Origin: Gammaproteobacteria bacterium
Lineage (GTDB): Bacteria; Pseudomonadota; Gammaproteobacteria; Thiohalomonadales; Thiohalomonadaceae
Assembly (NCBI GenBank): GCA_026196275.1
Contig: JAPHTQ010000016.1
Coordinates: 1 to 39,078 of the forward strand
Direction: 5' to 3'
DNA length: 39,078 nucleotides
Positions 1 to 8,309 of this stretch are shown in pieces (the first letter of the stretch is position 1; each line of letters begins with the position of its first letter). The translations under genes were made by a program, and so were the position numbers. Under the pieces are notes generated by a model that ran no database searches, was not told the origin of the DNA, and saw nothing but the letters and a program-made list of their open reading frames with translations.

Positions 1-46
1 CACGCCTCACGCCTCACGCCTCACGCCTCACGCCTCACGCCTCACG
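1..46. repeat. Heptamer tandem repeat (CACGCCT)n, cut by window edge
   Basis: Six perfect copies of the 7-nt unit CACGCCT followed by a partial CACG run from the first base to position 46, six bases before the stop of the sigma-54 activator gene. The array is probably longer to the left. A 7-nt unit with no spacers rules out CRISPR. It sits at the 3' end of the minus-strand gene and may be a slippage-prone microsatellite. Confidence 0.9.
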
Positions 47-51
47 TTCGA

Positions 52-1017
52 TCACCCCAACGTGTATTTCTTGATCCGGTAGAGCAGGGTATCCCGGGTC
101 AGCCCCAGTAGCCTGGCTGCACGGCTACGGTTGCCGTGGGTGCGATCCAGGGCCTGGCGGATCATTTCCCGTTCCAGCTCATCCAGGCTGATACCCTCTT
201 CGGGGAGGGCGAACGGTGCGGACTCTTCCGGTGTTTCACCCCGGGGATCGAGGATATCCATAGGCAGATCGTTGACGTCTACCTGCTGGTCATGGTGCAG
301 GATCACCATCCGTTCGCAGAAATTGCGCAGCTCACGGATGTTGCCGGGCCAGCGATGGCTCTCCAGACGGGTCTGGGCCTTGCTGGTAAAGCGGGGGGGC
401 TGTAGTCCGTGCTGGGTGGCCAGTTCAGTGGTCAGGATCTTGAGCAGCAGGCTGATGTCGCCACGGCGCTGGCGTAACGGCGGCAGCTCCAGTGGTACCA
501 CGTTGAGCCGATAGTAAAGATCTTCACGGAAACGTCCCTCACGCACCAGGGTATAAAGGTCACGATTGGTGGCGGTGATGATCCGGACATCGATCTTGTG
601 CGGCGACTGTTCGCCGACCGCCTGGCACTCTCCTGACTCCAGGAAGCGCAGCAACTTGGCCTGGATGGCCAGTGGCAGCTCACCGATTTCATCCAGAAAG
701 AGGGTGCCGCCCTCTGCCGCGCGGATACGCCCCTGATGGTGGTCATGGGCGCCGGTGAAGGCCCCCTTGCGGTGGCCGAACAGCTCTGACTCGACCAGGT
801 TCTCCGGCAGCGCAGCACAGTTGATGGCGACGAAGGGGCCTTCCCGACGCGCGCTCGCTCGGTGCAGAGCCTTGGCCAGCAGCTCCTTGCCGGTACCGCT
901 CTCGCCAAGTATGAGCACAGTGACATCGGTCGCGGCGACAATCTGCGCTGAGCGGATAACGCTTTTGAATTCCGGGGCATTACCCAGCAAGGTGTCGTCG
1001 AAGACGCTGTTACTCAT
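52..1017 (-). CDS. Sigma-54-dependent transcriptional activator (AAA+ and Fis-type HTH, no receiver domain)
   Basis: Bacterial enhancer-binding protein of 321 aa that would remodel sigma-54 RNA polymerase. The AAA+ core starts almost at the N-terminus: Walker A GESGTGKE at residues 38-45, the sigma-54 contact loop GAFTGA at 85-90, and Walker [12 protein letters not shown] at 103-113, followed by conserved [11 protein letters not shown] and WPGNIREL segments. The last 40 residues form a Fis-type helix-turn-helix ([22 protein letters not shown]). The usual N-terminal receiver, GAF or PAS domain is missing, so activity may be controlled by expression or by a partner protein, as with PspF. It is transcribed away from tRNA-Leu and its targets are not visible here. 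The start at 1017 has only a weak ribosome binding site. Confidence 0.9.
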   Translation of the reverse strand: MSNSVFDDTLLGNAPEFKSVIRSAQIVAATDVTVLILGESGTGKELLAKALHRASARREGPFVAINCAALPENLVESELFGHRKGAFTGAHDHHQGRIRAAEGGTLFLDEIGELPLAIQAKLLRFLESGECQAVGEQSPHKIDVRIITATNRDLYTLVREGRFREDLYYRLNVVPLELPPLRQRRGDISLLLKILTTELATQHGLQPPRFTSKAQTRLESHRWPGNIRELRNFCERMVILHHDQQVDVNDLPMDILDPRGETPEESAPFALPEEGISLDELEREMIRQALDRTHGNRSRAARLLGLTRDTLLYRIKKYTLG

Positions 1018-1151
1018 ACTTGCTCATAAGGACGTTTCATGGAGGTTTCCCTAGGATACTCTGAACTTTCGCTATGGGCAAAAGCCTTGCGAGAGAGATG
1101 GTGTGTTGGCGATTTTTGTCTTCGGGCTGTCGTCCTGGCGTCCGCATAAGG

Positions 1152-1157
1152 TATAAT
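1152..1157 (+). promoter_or_regulatory. Possible -10 box upstream of tRNA-Leu
   Basis: A perfect TATAAT lies about 100 nt before tRNA-Leu, in the spacer after the divergent regulator gene. No good -35 sits at 16-18 nt (the nearest is CTGTCG at 19 nt), so the assignment rests on the -10 and the position. The rest of 1018-1257 holds no recognisable gene. Confidence 0.35.
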
Positions 1158-1257
1158 TGTGCTCTTGATATGGTAATGGCCTGTTTGGCGTGTGGTTATT
1201 GCTCTGTCGCGGTAAGCGATAGAGGATACGCTCCTGCCTTGAATGATTACCGAACTT

Positions 1258-1342
<85 letters not shown>

Positions 1343-1359
1343 ATTTTCCGGCATGATTT

Positions 1360-1402
1360 CCCCGGGCAGCGTGACCCCATGCAGGAATGTCACGCTGCGG
1401 GG
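1360..1402 (+). repeat. Strong hairpin between tRNA-Leu and tig
   Basis: CCCC then GGCAGCGTGAC (1360-1375) pairs with GTCACGCTGC then GGGG (1389-1402), leaving two bulged G and a 13-nt loop. No T-tract follows, so it is not a clean intrinsic terminator. It may mark the processing boundary between tRNA and mRNA or protect the tig 5' end. Confidence 0.7.
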
Positions 1403-1449
1403 AACGGTGCCAATCATTAATTTTGCTGATTGATTTTTGAGGAGTGAAC

Positions 1450-2748
1450 ATGCAGGTTTCAGTTGAGACGACCGGTGGTCTGGAGCGTCGTATGACCGTC
1501 GAGGTCCCGGAAGATCGTATTGATGGCGAGGTGCAGAGCCGCCTGCAGCGTCTGGCCCGCACGGCCAAGATCAAGGGCTTCCGTCCCGGCAAGGTACCGA
1601 TGAAGGTCGTTGCCAAGCAGTATGGCAGGCAGGTTCGCGACGAGGTGGTCGGTGAGGTGATTCAGGCGACCTACTTCGAGGCGATCAACCAGGAGAAGCT
1701 GCAGCCTGCCGGCATGCCGACTATCGAGCCCAAGGTCAATGAGCCGGGCAAGAGCCTGCAGTACACCGCGATTATCGAGGTGATGCCCGAGGTGGAACTG
1801 GCCGATCTCAGTGGCGCCAAGCTGGAGAAGGTGGTTGCCGAGGTCAGCGACGAAGACCTGGAGAAGATGATTGATAACCTGCGCCAGCAGCGCGCGGAGT
1901 GGAAGTCGGTCGAGAGCAAGGCGAAGGAAGGCGACCGCTTGAATATCGATTTCAAAGGCACCATTGATGGAGAAGAGTTCTCCGGAGGCAGCAGCGAGAA
2001 TGTCCCGGTAACCCTCGGTTCGGGCCGCATGATTGAAGGCTTCGAGGATGGCCTGGTAGGGGCCAAGGCGGGTGATGAACTTACCCTGGACCTTAAATTC
2101 CCCGAGGATTACGGACACAAGGAGGTGGCTGGCAAACCGGTGCAGTTCGCGGTCAAGGTGAACAGTGTCGAGGAGCCGCTATTGCCAGAGGTCGATGAGG
2201 AGTTCGCCAAGGGCTTCGGTATCGGCGATGGCAGCCTTGAGGCGCTGCGCAACGAAGTGCGCCAGAACATGGAGCGCGAATTGCAGCAGGCCGTTACCGC
2301 CAAGAACAAACAGGCGGTGATGGATGCCTTGTTGGAGATGAACAAAATCGAGGTGCCCACTGCTCTGGTCGACAACGAGGCCGAGACCCTCAAGCAGCAG
2401 ATGATGCAGCAGATGCAGGTACCGCAGGGCAAGTCCATGCCGGATCTGGATGCCTCCCTCTTCAAGAGCGAGGCCGAGCGTCGCGTCACCCTGGGTATGC
2501 TGGTCGCGGAGATTATTCAGGCCAATGAGCTCAAGGTAGACGAGGAGAAGATCAAGGCCAAAGTGGCTGAGATCGCCTCTACCTACGAACAGCCCCAGGA
2601 TGTGATTAACTGGTACATGGCCGACAGAAGCCGTCTGGCCCAGGTAGAAAACCTGCTGCTGGAAGATGAGGTCGTTGACTGGGTTCTGGACAAGGCGGAT
2701 GTTTCCGAGAGCAAGAGCAGCTTCGACGAAGTAATGGGTCGAGGCTGA
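1450..2748 (+). CDS. tig: Trigger factor, ribosome-associated chaperone and peptidyl-prolyl isomerase
   Basis: Trigger factor binds ribosomal protein L23 at the tunnel exit and shelters nascent chains. This 432-aa protein matches the family length. The N-terminal ribosome-binding domain carries the signature GFRPGKVP near residue 45. An FKBP-type isomerase domain follows (about 150-245, with GEEFSGG and GFEDGLVGAKAGDE), then the helical C-terminal chaperone domain. The ATG at 1450 is preferred over an in-frame GTG at 1444 because AGGAG at 1440-1444 is correctly spaced for it and the product then begins MQVSVET as in homologues. It heads tig-clpP-clpX and probably shares transcripts with clpP, 33 nt downstream. 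Confidence 0.98.
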   Translation: MQVSVETTGGLERRMTVEVPEDRIDGEVQSRLQRLARTAKIKGFRPGKVPMKVVAKQYGRQVRDEVVGEVIQATYFEAINQEKLQPAGMPTIEPKVNEPGKSLQYTAIIEVMPEVELADLSGAKLEKVVAEVSDEDLEKMIDNLRQQRAEWKSVESKAKEGDRLNIDFKGTIDGEEFSGGSSENVPVTLGSGRMIEGFEDGLVGAKAGDELTLDLKFPEDYGHKEVAGKPVQFAVKVNSVEEPLLPEVDEEFAKGFGIGDGSLEALRNEVRQNMERELQQAVTAKNKQAVMDALLEMNKIEVPTALVDNEAETLKQQMMQQMQVPQGKSMPDLDASLFKSEAERRVTLGMLVAEIIQANELKVDEEKIKAKVAEIASTYEQPQDVINWYMADRSRLAQVENLLLEDEVVDWVLDKADVSESKSSFDEVMGRG

Positions 2749-2781
2749 TACCGCAAGGCAACACTAAAGGAATTCGATACG

Positions 2782-3408
2782 ATGACCGACAACAGAATCA
2801 GTAGCGGCGCACAGCATGTGCAGAACCTGGGGTTGATCCCTATGGTGGTCGAACAGACCTCACGCGGTGAACGCTCTTACGACATCTACTCACGCCTGCT
2901 GAAGGAGCGTGTGATCTTCGTTGTCGGCCCTATTGAAGACCACATGGCCAATCTCATCGTGGCGCAGTTGCTGTTCCTGGAGTCCGAGAACCCGGATAAG
3001 GATATTCACCTCTATATCAACTCCCCTGGCGGCTCGGTCAGCGCCGGGCTGGCCATCTACGATACCATGCAGTTCATCAAGCCCGAAGTCAGCACCATGT
3101 GTATTGGCATGGCGGCGAGCATGGGGGCGGTGCTGCTGGCCGGTGGTGCCGAGGGCAAGCGATTCAGCCTGCCGCACGGCCGGGTGATGATCCACCAGCC
3201 GCTGGGCGGCTATCAGGGGCAGGCCACTGACATCGAGATCCACGCCCGCGAGATCCTCAAGGTACGCGAGCAGCTTAACCGCATCCTCTCCAACCACTCC
3301 GGTCAGCCGATTGAGCGGATCCAGGAGGACACCGAGCGGGATAACTTCATGAGTGGTCAACAGGCCGTCGATTACGGCCTGATCGACAAGGTTCTCGAAC
3401 GCCGCTGA
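2782..3408 (+). CDS. clpP: ATP-dependent Clp protease proteolytic subunit
   Basis: Serine peptidase that forms the double-heptamer chamber of ClpXP and ClpAP in the cytoplasm. At 208 aa it has the standard length. The catalytic triad is visible as Ser113 in GMAASMGA, His138 in MIHQPLGG and Asp187 in ERDNFMS. The residues before about 15 are likely the autocleaved propeptide, as in E. coli. An AAAGGA ribosome binding site precedes the ATG. It lies between tig and its unfoldase partner clpX, with a 111-nt gap to clpX. Confidence 0.98.
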   Translation: MTDNRISSGAQHVQNLGLIPMVVEQTSRGERSYDIYSRLLKERVIFVVGPIEDHMANLIVAQLLFLESENPDKDIHLYINSPGGSVSAGLAIYDTMQFIKPEVSTMCIGMAASMGAVLLAGGAEGKRFSLPHGRVMIHQPLGGYQGQATDIEIHAREILKVREQLNRILSNHSGQPIERIQEDTERDNFMSGQQAVDYGLIDKVLERR

Positions 3409-3457
3409 GACCCTGGCGGGTAATTTTCGCCCCAGGCACCACTGTGTGACCGTCGGG

Positions 3458-3486
3458 GTTGAAAATTTTCGCCGGACTCTGCATGT
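3458..3486 (+). promoter_or_regulatory. Weak sigma-32-like promoter candidate before clpX
   Basis: GTTGAA (3458-3463) and CTGCATGT (3479-3486) are separated by 15 nt, a partial match to the heat-shock pattern CTTGAA-N14-CCCCATNT. The clpP-clpX spacer is long enough for an internal promoter. A 10-nt sequence, AATTTTCGCC, also occurs twice in this spacer (near 3422 and 3464). The call is tentative. Confidence 0.3.
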
Positions 3487-3519
3487 TGTAACTATGTATA
3501 AGCCAGACGGGAAAGGGTC

Positions 3520-4800
3520 ATGAGCGATAACACGACCAACAAGGGCGACGATAACGGTAAATTGCTGTATTGCTCCTTCTGCGGCAAGAGCCAGCACGAA
3601 GTGCGCAAACTGATTGCCGGCCCCTCTGTATTCATCTGCGACGAGTGTGTCGAGCTGTGCAACGACATCATCCGCGAGGAGATCCAGGAGGAGACCGTCG
3701 GCAGCGGCAAGACCCAGTTGCCCACACCGCACGAGATCAATGCGAGTCTTGATGAGTATGTCATCGGCCAGAAAAACGCCAAGAAGGTGCTCTCTGTAGC
3801 GGTGTACAACCACTACAAGCGTCTGGAGTGCGGCCAGAAGAAGGACGATGTTGAACTGACCAAGAGTAACATTCTCCTCGTCGGTCCCACCGGCAGCGGC
3901 AAGACCCTGCTGGCCGAGACCCTGGCACGTCTGTTGAACGTCCCGTTCACTATCGCCGATGCCACCACCCTGACCGAAGCCGGTTACGTGGGTGAGGATG
4001 TGGAGAATATTATCCAGAAGCTGTTGCAGAAGTGTGACTACGATGTGGATAAGGCGCAGACTGGTATCGTCTACATCGATGAGATCGACAAGATCTCGCG
4101 CAAGTCGGACAACCCCTCCATCACCCGCGATGTCTCCGGGGAAGGGGTGCAGCAGGCGCTGCTCAAGCTGATTGAGGGCACCGTGGCCTCGATTCCACCG
4201 CAGGGCGGACGCAAACACCCGCAGCAGGAGTTCCTCCAGGTCAACACCGGCGATATCCTGTTTATCTGTGGCGGCGCCTTCGCCGGGCTGGAGCGGGTGA
4301 TCCGCAACCGCTCGGAGAAGGGCGGGATCGGTTTCTCCGCGGAGGTCAAGAGCAAGCAGGAAGACAAGAGTGTCAGCGAGGTGCTGCTGAGCGTTGAGCC
4401 GGAAGACCTGGTGCAGTACGGTCTGATCCCGGAGTTCGTCGGCCGCCTGCCGGTCCATGCCACTTTGGAGGAGCTGGACGAGGATGCGCTGATCAGTATC
4501 CTGACTGAGCCGAAAAACGCGCTGGTCAAGCAGTATGGCAAGCTGTTCGAGATGGAAGATGTGGAGCTGGAGTTCCGCGAGGAGGCCCTGCGCGCCATTG
4601 CCCGCAAGGCGATGAAACGCAAAACCGGCGCCCGTGGTCTGCGTTCTATCCTCGAGAATACCCTGCTCGATATCATGTATGATCTGCCCTCGATGGAGAG
4701 CGTCAGCAAGGTCGTGATCGATGAGGGGGTTATTGACGGTGAGTCAGAGCCCCTGCTGATCTACAAAAGTTCCGAGCAGTCGGCTGCCGCAGCTGATTGA
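3520..4800 (+). CDS. clpX: ATP-dependent Clp protease ATP-binding subunit ClpX
   Basis: Hexameric AAA+ unfoldase that feeds substrates to ClpP. The 426-aa protein begins with a treble-clef zinc domain (Cys18, Cys21, Cys40, Cys43). Walker A GPTGSGKT lies at 122-129, Walker [10 protein letters not shown] near residue 188, and the pore loop YVGEDVE just before it. The ClpP-docking tripeptide IGF is present in the sequence GGIGFSAEV. The C-terminal sensor region ([11 protein letters not shown]) is intact. It is followed by a terminator and then lon, the usual order. Confidence 0.98.
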   Translation: MSDNTTNKGDDNGKLLYCSFCGKSQHEVRKLIAGPSVFICDECVELCNDIIREEIQEETVGSGKTQLPTPHEINASLDEYVIGQKNAKKVLSVAVYNHYKRLECGQKKDDVELTKSNILLVGPTGSGKTLLAETLARLLNVPFTIADATTLTEAGYVGEDVENIIQKLLQKCDYDVDKAQTGIVYIDEIDKISRKSDNPSITRDVSGEGVQQALLKLIEGTVASIPPQGGRKHPQQEFLQVNTGDILFICGGAFAGLERVIRNRSEKGGIGFSAEVKSKQEDKSVSEVLLSVEPEDLVQYGLIPEFVGRLPVHATLEELDEDALISILTEPKNALVKQYGKLFEMEDVELEFREEALRAIARKAMKRKTGARGLRSILENTLLDIMYDLPSMESVSKVVIDEGVIDGESEPLLIYKSSEQSAAAAD

Positions 4801-4809
4801 ACCATCCGG

Positions 4810-4849
4810 AAAAAGGGCGCAGGGTTATCGCACTGCGCCTTTGTTTTTC
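4810..4849 (+). terminator. Rho-independent terminator after clpX
   Basis: GGCGCAG and CTGCGCC form a GC-rich stem around a loop of about 10 nt. Upstream A residues can pair with TTTG, and the stem runs into TTTGTTTTT. It begins about 10 nt after the clpX stop and separates clpPX from lon. Confidence 0.85.
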
Positions 4850-4862
4850 CGCCTAGTAGCTG

Positions 4863-4891
4863 CTTGATTCCCCCTTCTGTTGCCCGCATAT
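4863..4891 (+). promoter_or_regulatory. Sigma-32 (heat-shock) promoter for lon
   Basis: CTTGAT (4863-4868) and CCCGCATAT (4883-4891) are separated by 14 nt. This is one mismatch from CTTGAA and one from CCCCATNT, at the spacing of E. coli heat-shock promoters. It follows the clpX terminator and precedes lon by about 150 nt. The lon leader contains small hairpins such as TCCCG-TTA-CGGGA. Confidence 0.7.
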
Positions 4892-5039
4892 CTAACCTCA
4901 ACAACCGGCAAAACCTCCGTGAGATTTACAGAGGATTTGGGTTAATAGACCCTTAGTGCTTTAATGAATAGTGAGTCTCCCGTTACGGGATGCCTCCTGG
5001 TGCCAGACGGCTCCAGGCAGACCTGAGAGGAATACACCA

Positions 5040-7478
5040 ATGGATTCACAGGACAAGACATCAGAAGTGACCGAACAGATGCGCCAGCTCCCGGTCCTGC
5101 CCCTGCGGGACGTGGTGGTCTATCCCCACATGGTGATTCCGCTTTTTGTGGGTCGAGAGAAATCGATCCAGGCCCTTGAGGCGGCCATGGAGAGTGACAA
5201 GGAGATCCTGCTGGTGGCGCAGAAGAGCGCCTCCGAGGATGACCCGGGTGAGGCGGATATCTACCGTATCGGCACCCTCTCCACCATTTTGCAGCTGTTG
5301 AAACTGCCCGATGGCACGGTAAAGGTATTGGTTGAGGGCGGAACCCGCGCCAAGATCATCAACTTCATTGACGGTGAGGAGTACTTCACCGCGCAGATCA
5401 ACGTTGTTGAGAGCGAGCAGATGGAGGAGCGTGAGGCGGAGGTCATGTCCCGCTCCGTGCTTAACCAGTTTGATCAGTACGTGAAGCTGAACAAAAAGGT
5501 CCCGCCTGAGGTGCTGACATCGCTCTCCGGTATTGAGGACCCCAATCGCCTGGTGGACACCATTGCCGCGCACATGTCGCTGAAAATAGAGGAGAAGCAG
5601 GAAGTTCTCGAGATCACCAATCTTCGAGATCGATTCGAGCACCTGATGGGCATCATGGAGTCGGAGCTGGACCTGCTGCAGGTGGAGAAGCGCATCCGCG
5701 GCAGGGTCAAGCGTCAGATGGAGAAGAGCCAGCGCGAGTACTATCTCAACGAACAGATGAAGGCGATCCAGAAGGAGCTGGGTGACCTGGAAGAGGCGCC
5801 CAACGAGCTGGAGGAGCTGGAGCAGAAGATCGAAAAGTCCGGCATGTCCAAGGAGGCGCAGAAGAAAGCCACCGCGGAGATGAACAAGCTGAAGATGATG
5901 TCGCCCATGTCGGCAGAGGCCACCGTGGTGCGCAACTACATCGACTGGCTGGTGAGTGTGCCGTGGAAGAAAAGGTCTAAGGTACGTCACGACCTGGCGC
6001 GCGCCGAGCAGGTGCTGGAGGAGGACCACTACGGTCTGGATAAGGTCAAGGAGCGTATTCTGGAGTACCTGGCGGTGCAGCAGCGGGTGAAGAAGCTCAA
6101 GGGGCCGATCCTCTGCCTGGTCGGACCACCCGGGGTGGGTAAGACCTCGCTGGGGCAGTCCATTGCCCGCGCCACCAACCGCAAGTTCATCCGCATGGCT
6201 CTGGGCGGGGTGCGCGACGAGGCCGAGATCCGCGGTCATCGCCGTACCTACATCGGCTCATTGCCGGGCAAGATCATCCAGAACCTGGCCAAGGTGGAGA
6301 CCCGCAACCCGCTGTTCCTGCTCGATGAGATCGATAAGATGGCGGCTGACTTCCGTGGTGATCCCGCCTCGGCCCTGCTCGAGGTGCTCGATCCGGAGCA
6401 GAACCACACCTTTAACGACCACTACCTGGAGGTCGAGTTCGACCTCTCCGACGTGATGTTCATCGCCACCTCCAACTCGATGAATATCCCCGGGCCGCTG
6501 CTGGACCGGATGGAGGTGATTCGCATTCCCGGTTACACCGAGGATGAGAAGCTGAACATCGCCAGGCGCTATCTGGTACCCAAGGAGCAGAAGGCCAACG
6601 GCATTGGTGAGGATGAGCTGGCGATCAGCGACGAGGCGCTCCTCGGTATCATCCGTCACTACACCCGCGAGGCCGGTGTGCGCAGCCTGCAGCGCGAGAT
6701 CGCCAAGGTTTGCCGCAAGGTGGTCAAGGAGTTGCTGCTCAAGGGCCACAGCAAGAAGGGCAGCGCCGAGAAGGTCGAGGTCAAACTGGCGGATCTGGAG
6801 GAGTATCTGGGTGTGCACCGCTTCCGTTACGGCCTGGTCGAGGAGAAGGATCAGGTCGGCCAGGTGACCGGTCTGGCCTGGACCGAGGTCGGTGGTGAAC
6901 TGCTCAGCATCGAAACCGCCGTGGTTCCCGGTAAGGGTAAGCACGTGATCACCGGACAGCTCGGTGATGTGATGAAGGAGTCGATCCAGGCAGCGATGAG
7001 TGTGGTGCGCAGCCGTGCCATCGCTTTGGGGATAAAACCCGATTTCTACGAGAACCGGGATATCCATATCCACGTTCCCGAAGGGGCGATCCCCAAGGAC
7101 GGCCCCAGTGCCGGTATCGGCATGTGTACCGCCCTGGTCTCGGCGTTGACCGGGATCCCGGTGCGTGCCGATGTGGCGATGACCGGCGAGATCACGCTGC
7201 GCGGCGAGGTGTTGCCCATCGGCGGTCTGAAGGAGAAGTTGCTGGCCGCAGCCCGTGGCGGCATCAAGACCGTACTCATTCCGGAGGAGAACAAGCGTCA
7301 CCTGGATGAGGTGCCGGACAATATCAAGAAGAACCTTGATATTCATCCGGTCAAGTGGATCGATGAGGTTCTTGAGATCGCTCTGACACGAAAACCGGAA
7401 CCGCTTTCAGCGGAAGAATTGGTCGAACCGGTCAAAGCGAAAGAGGGTGACAAGCCCAACAATATTCATACTCACTAA
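5040..7478 (+). CDS. lon: ATP-dependent protease Lon (LonA)
   Basis: Cytoplasmic AAA+ serine protease that degrades misfolded and regulatory proteins. It is 812 aa when started at the ATG at 5040, which follows GAGAGGAA. An upstream in-frame GTG at 4971 would add 23 residues unlike the family and has no ribosome binding site. Order: N-terminal substrate-binding domain ([20 protein letters not shown]), coiled coil to about residue 300, AAA+ module with Walker A GPPGVGKT at 362-369 and [10 protein letters not shown] as Walker B, then the protease domain with the Ser690-Lys733 dyad (KDGPSAG and GGLKEKLLA). Likely heat-induced through the upstream sigma-32-like promoter. Confidence 0.98.
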   Translation: MDSQDKTSEVTEQMRQLPVLPLRDVVVYPHMVIPLFVGREKSIQALEAAMESDKEILLVAQKSASEDDPGEADIYRIGTLSTILQLLKLPDGTVKVLVEGGTRAKIINFIDGEEYFTAQINVVESEQMEEREAEVMSRSVLNQFDQYVKLNKKVPPEVLTSLSGIEDPNRLVDTIAAHMSLKIEEKQEVLEITNLRDRFEHLMGIMESELDLLQVEKRIRGRVKRQMEKSQREYYLNEQMKAIQKELGDLEEAPNELEELEQKIEKSGMSKEAQKKATAEMNKLKMMSPMSAEATVVRNYIDWLVSVPWKKRSKVRHDLARAEQVLEEDHYGLDKVKERILEYLAVQQRVKKLKGPILCLVGPPGVGKTSLGQSIARATNRKFIRMALGGVRDEAEIRGHRRTYIGSLPGKIIQNLAKVETRNPLFLLDEIDKMAADFRGDPASALLEVLDPEQNHTFNDHYLEVEFDLSDVMFIATSNSMNIPGPLLDRMEVIRIPGYTEDEKLNIARRYLVPKEQKANGIGEDELAISDEALLGIIRHYTREAGVRSLQREIAKVCRKVVKELLLKGHSKKGSAEKVEVKLADLEEYLGVHRFRYGLVEEKDQVGQVTGLAWTEVGGELLSIETAVVPGKGKHVITGQLGDVMKESIQAAMSVVRSRAIALGIKPDFYENRDIHIHVPEGAIPKDGPSAGIGMCTALVSALTGIPVRADVAMTGEITLRGEVLPIGGLKEKLLAAARGGIKTVLIPEENKRHLDEVPDNIKKNLDIHPVKWIDEVLEIALTRKPEPLSAEELVEPVKAKEGDKPNNIHTH

Positions 7479-7487
7479 TATTGTTGG
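7456..7487. repeat. Perfect 11-bp inverted repeat across the lon stop codon
   Basis: CCAACAATATT (7456-7466) and AATATTGTTGG (7477-7487) are exact reverse complements around a 10-nt loop that contains the start of the lon stop codon (7476-7478). No T-tract follows, and the true terminator is 12 nt further on. The stem would form in the last codons of lon mRNA. Confidence 0.85.
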
Positions 7488-7498
7488 CGCAATAAAGG

Positions 7499-7539
7499 AA
7501 TGCTGCTGAGGCGAAGTTTCCCCCCGGCAGCATTTTTTT
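7499..7539 (+). terminator. Rho-independent terminator after lon
   Basis: ATGCTGC (7500-7506) pairs with GCAGCAT (7527-7533), extended by an A-T pair, with a 20-nt loop and a run of seven T. It separates lon from hupB. Confidence 0.9.
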
Positions 7540-7615
7540 ACATTAATTTATGTTGCTAAGTCCTTAATCCTCGGCGCAAAGCCGCATCATTGCTGGGTTT
7601 TTGTGATTTTGTTGC

Positions 7616-7645
7616 TTGACAGTCGAGAGAAGCAATTGGTATAAA
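7616..7645 (+). promoter_or_regulatory. Sigma-70 promoter of hupB
   Basis: A perfect -35 TTGACA (7616-7621) and a -10 TATAAA (7640-7645) lie 18 nt apart. This is the best housekeeping promoter in the window and predicts a start near 7652 and a 5' leader of about 110 nt. Confidence 0.85.
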
Positions 7646-7664
7646 ATCGAACGAGTTTCATACG

Positions 7665-7694
7665 CCGCCATAATAAAAGGGATGGCGGTTTTTT
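7665..7694 (+). terminator. Terminator-like hairpin in the hupB leader (possible attenuator)
   Basis: CCGCCAT (7665-7671) pairs with ATGGCGG (7682-7688) and is followed directly by six T. It lies only about 13 nt after the predicted hupB transcription start and 70 nt before the hupB start codon, so it could end transcripts prematurely before HU is made. Confidence 0.65.
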
Positions 7695-7764
7695 GTCAGG
7701 AAGCGCCTTTGGTTACTTTCATAATTTGGAAGCAAAGGCAACATAATTACGAGGGGAGATGTCC

Positions 7765-8037
7765 ATGAATAAATCCGAACTGATTGATGCTATTGCCGCA
7801 GGTGCAGATATTTCAAAGGCCGCTGCAGGCCGTGCGCTGGATTCCATGATCGATTCCGTTAGTGGTGCGCTGAAGCAGGGCGACACCGTTAACCTGATTG
7901 GCTTTGGTACCTTCATGGTACGTGAGCGTGCGGCACGTACCGGTCGCAACCCGCGCACCGGCGAGTCCATCAAAATTGCTGCTTCCAAGAACCCCAGTTT
8001 CAAGGCTGGTAAAGCGCTTAAGGATGCAGTAAACTAG
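7765..8037 (+). CDS. hupB: DNA-binding protein HU-beta
   Basis: Small nucleoid protein that bends DNA as a dimer. From the ATG at 7765 it is exactly 90 aa, the standard HU length, and begins [12 protein letters not shown] second in-frame ATG at 7759 is less likely because GGGGAG (7753-7758) is well spaced for 7765. The signature [18 protein letters not shown] and the beta-arm (RNPRTGE) are present, with a C-terminal [17 protein letters not shown]. It follows lon, as in E. coli, and has its own promoter with an unusual leader hairpin. The next tRNA begins 17 nt after the stop, so tRNA-Val and tRNA-Asp may share its transcript. Confidence 0.98.
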   Translation: MNKSELIDAIAAGADISKAAAGRALDSMIDSVSGALKQGDTVNLIGFGTFMVRERAARTGRNPRTGESIKIAASKNPSFKAGKALKDAVN

Positions 8038-8054
8038 CGCGCCTTTACTGACCC

Positions 8055-8130
8055 GGGTGCTTAGCTCAGCTGGGAGAGCATCGCCCTTACAAGGCGAGGG
8101 TCGCAGGTTCGATCCCTGCAGCACCCACCA
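8055..8130 (+). tRNA. tRNA-Val (UAC anticodon)
   Basis: 76 nt. The acceptor GGGTGCT (8055-8061) pairs with AGCACCC (8120-8126), followed by A and an encoded CCA. The anticodon loop CTTACAA gives UAC, which reads GUN codons. The T-arm contains GGTTCGATCC. Confidence 0.97.
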
Positions 8131-8148
8131 AATTATAAAAGCAGTTCT

Positions 8149-8225
8149 GGAGCGGTAGTTCAGTTGGTTAGAATACCGGCCTGTCACGCCGGGGGTCGCG
8201 GGTTCGAGTCCCGTCCGCTCCGCCA
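8149..8225 (+). tRNA. tRNA-Asp (GUC anticodon)
   Basis: 77 nt. The acceptor GGAGCGG (8149-8155) pairs with CCGCTCC (8215-8221), with discriminator G and an encoded CCA. The anticodon loop CTGTCAC gives GUC. The G discriminator is expected for tRNA-Asp. It lies 18 nt after tRNA-Val in the same transcript. Confidence 0.97.
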
Positions 8226-8232
8226 TATTCAT

Positions 8233-8263
8233 AAAGGGCGCATCTTGTATGCGCCCTTTTTTT
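8233..8263 (+). terminator. Strong rho-independent terminator after the tRNA pair
   Basis: AAAGGGCGCAT (8233-8243) and ATGCGCCCTTT (8249-8259) form a perfect 11-bp stem with a 5-nt loop, ending in a run of seven T. It closes the hupB/tRNA unit before ppiD. Confidence 0.95.
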
Positions 8264-8309
8264 CTTGCATCCACAAATCCAGTTACTGGTAACAGGAACG
8301 TGAGCCGAT

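Noticed and set aside
1-46. Tandem repeat considered as a CRISPR array
   Set aside because: The 7-nt units are directly adjacent with no spacers and no cas genes are present.
2890-4458. A 522-codon minus-strand frame across clpP and clpX
   Set aside because: It spans two real genes and their spacer on the opposite strand, with low-complexity Leu/Val/Asp composition and no motif.
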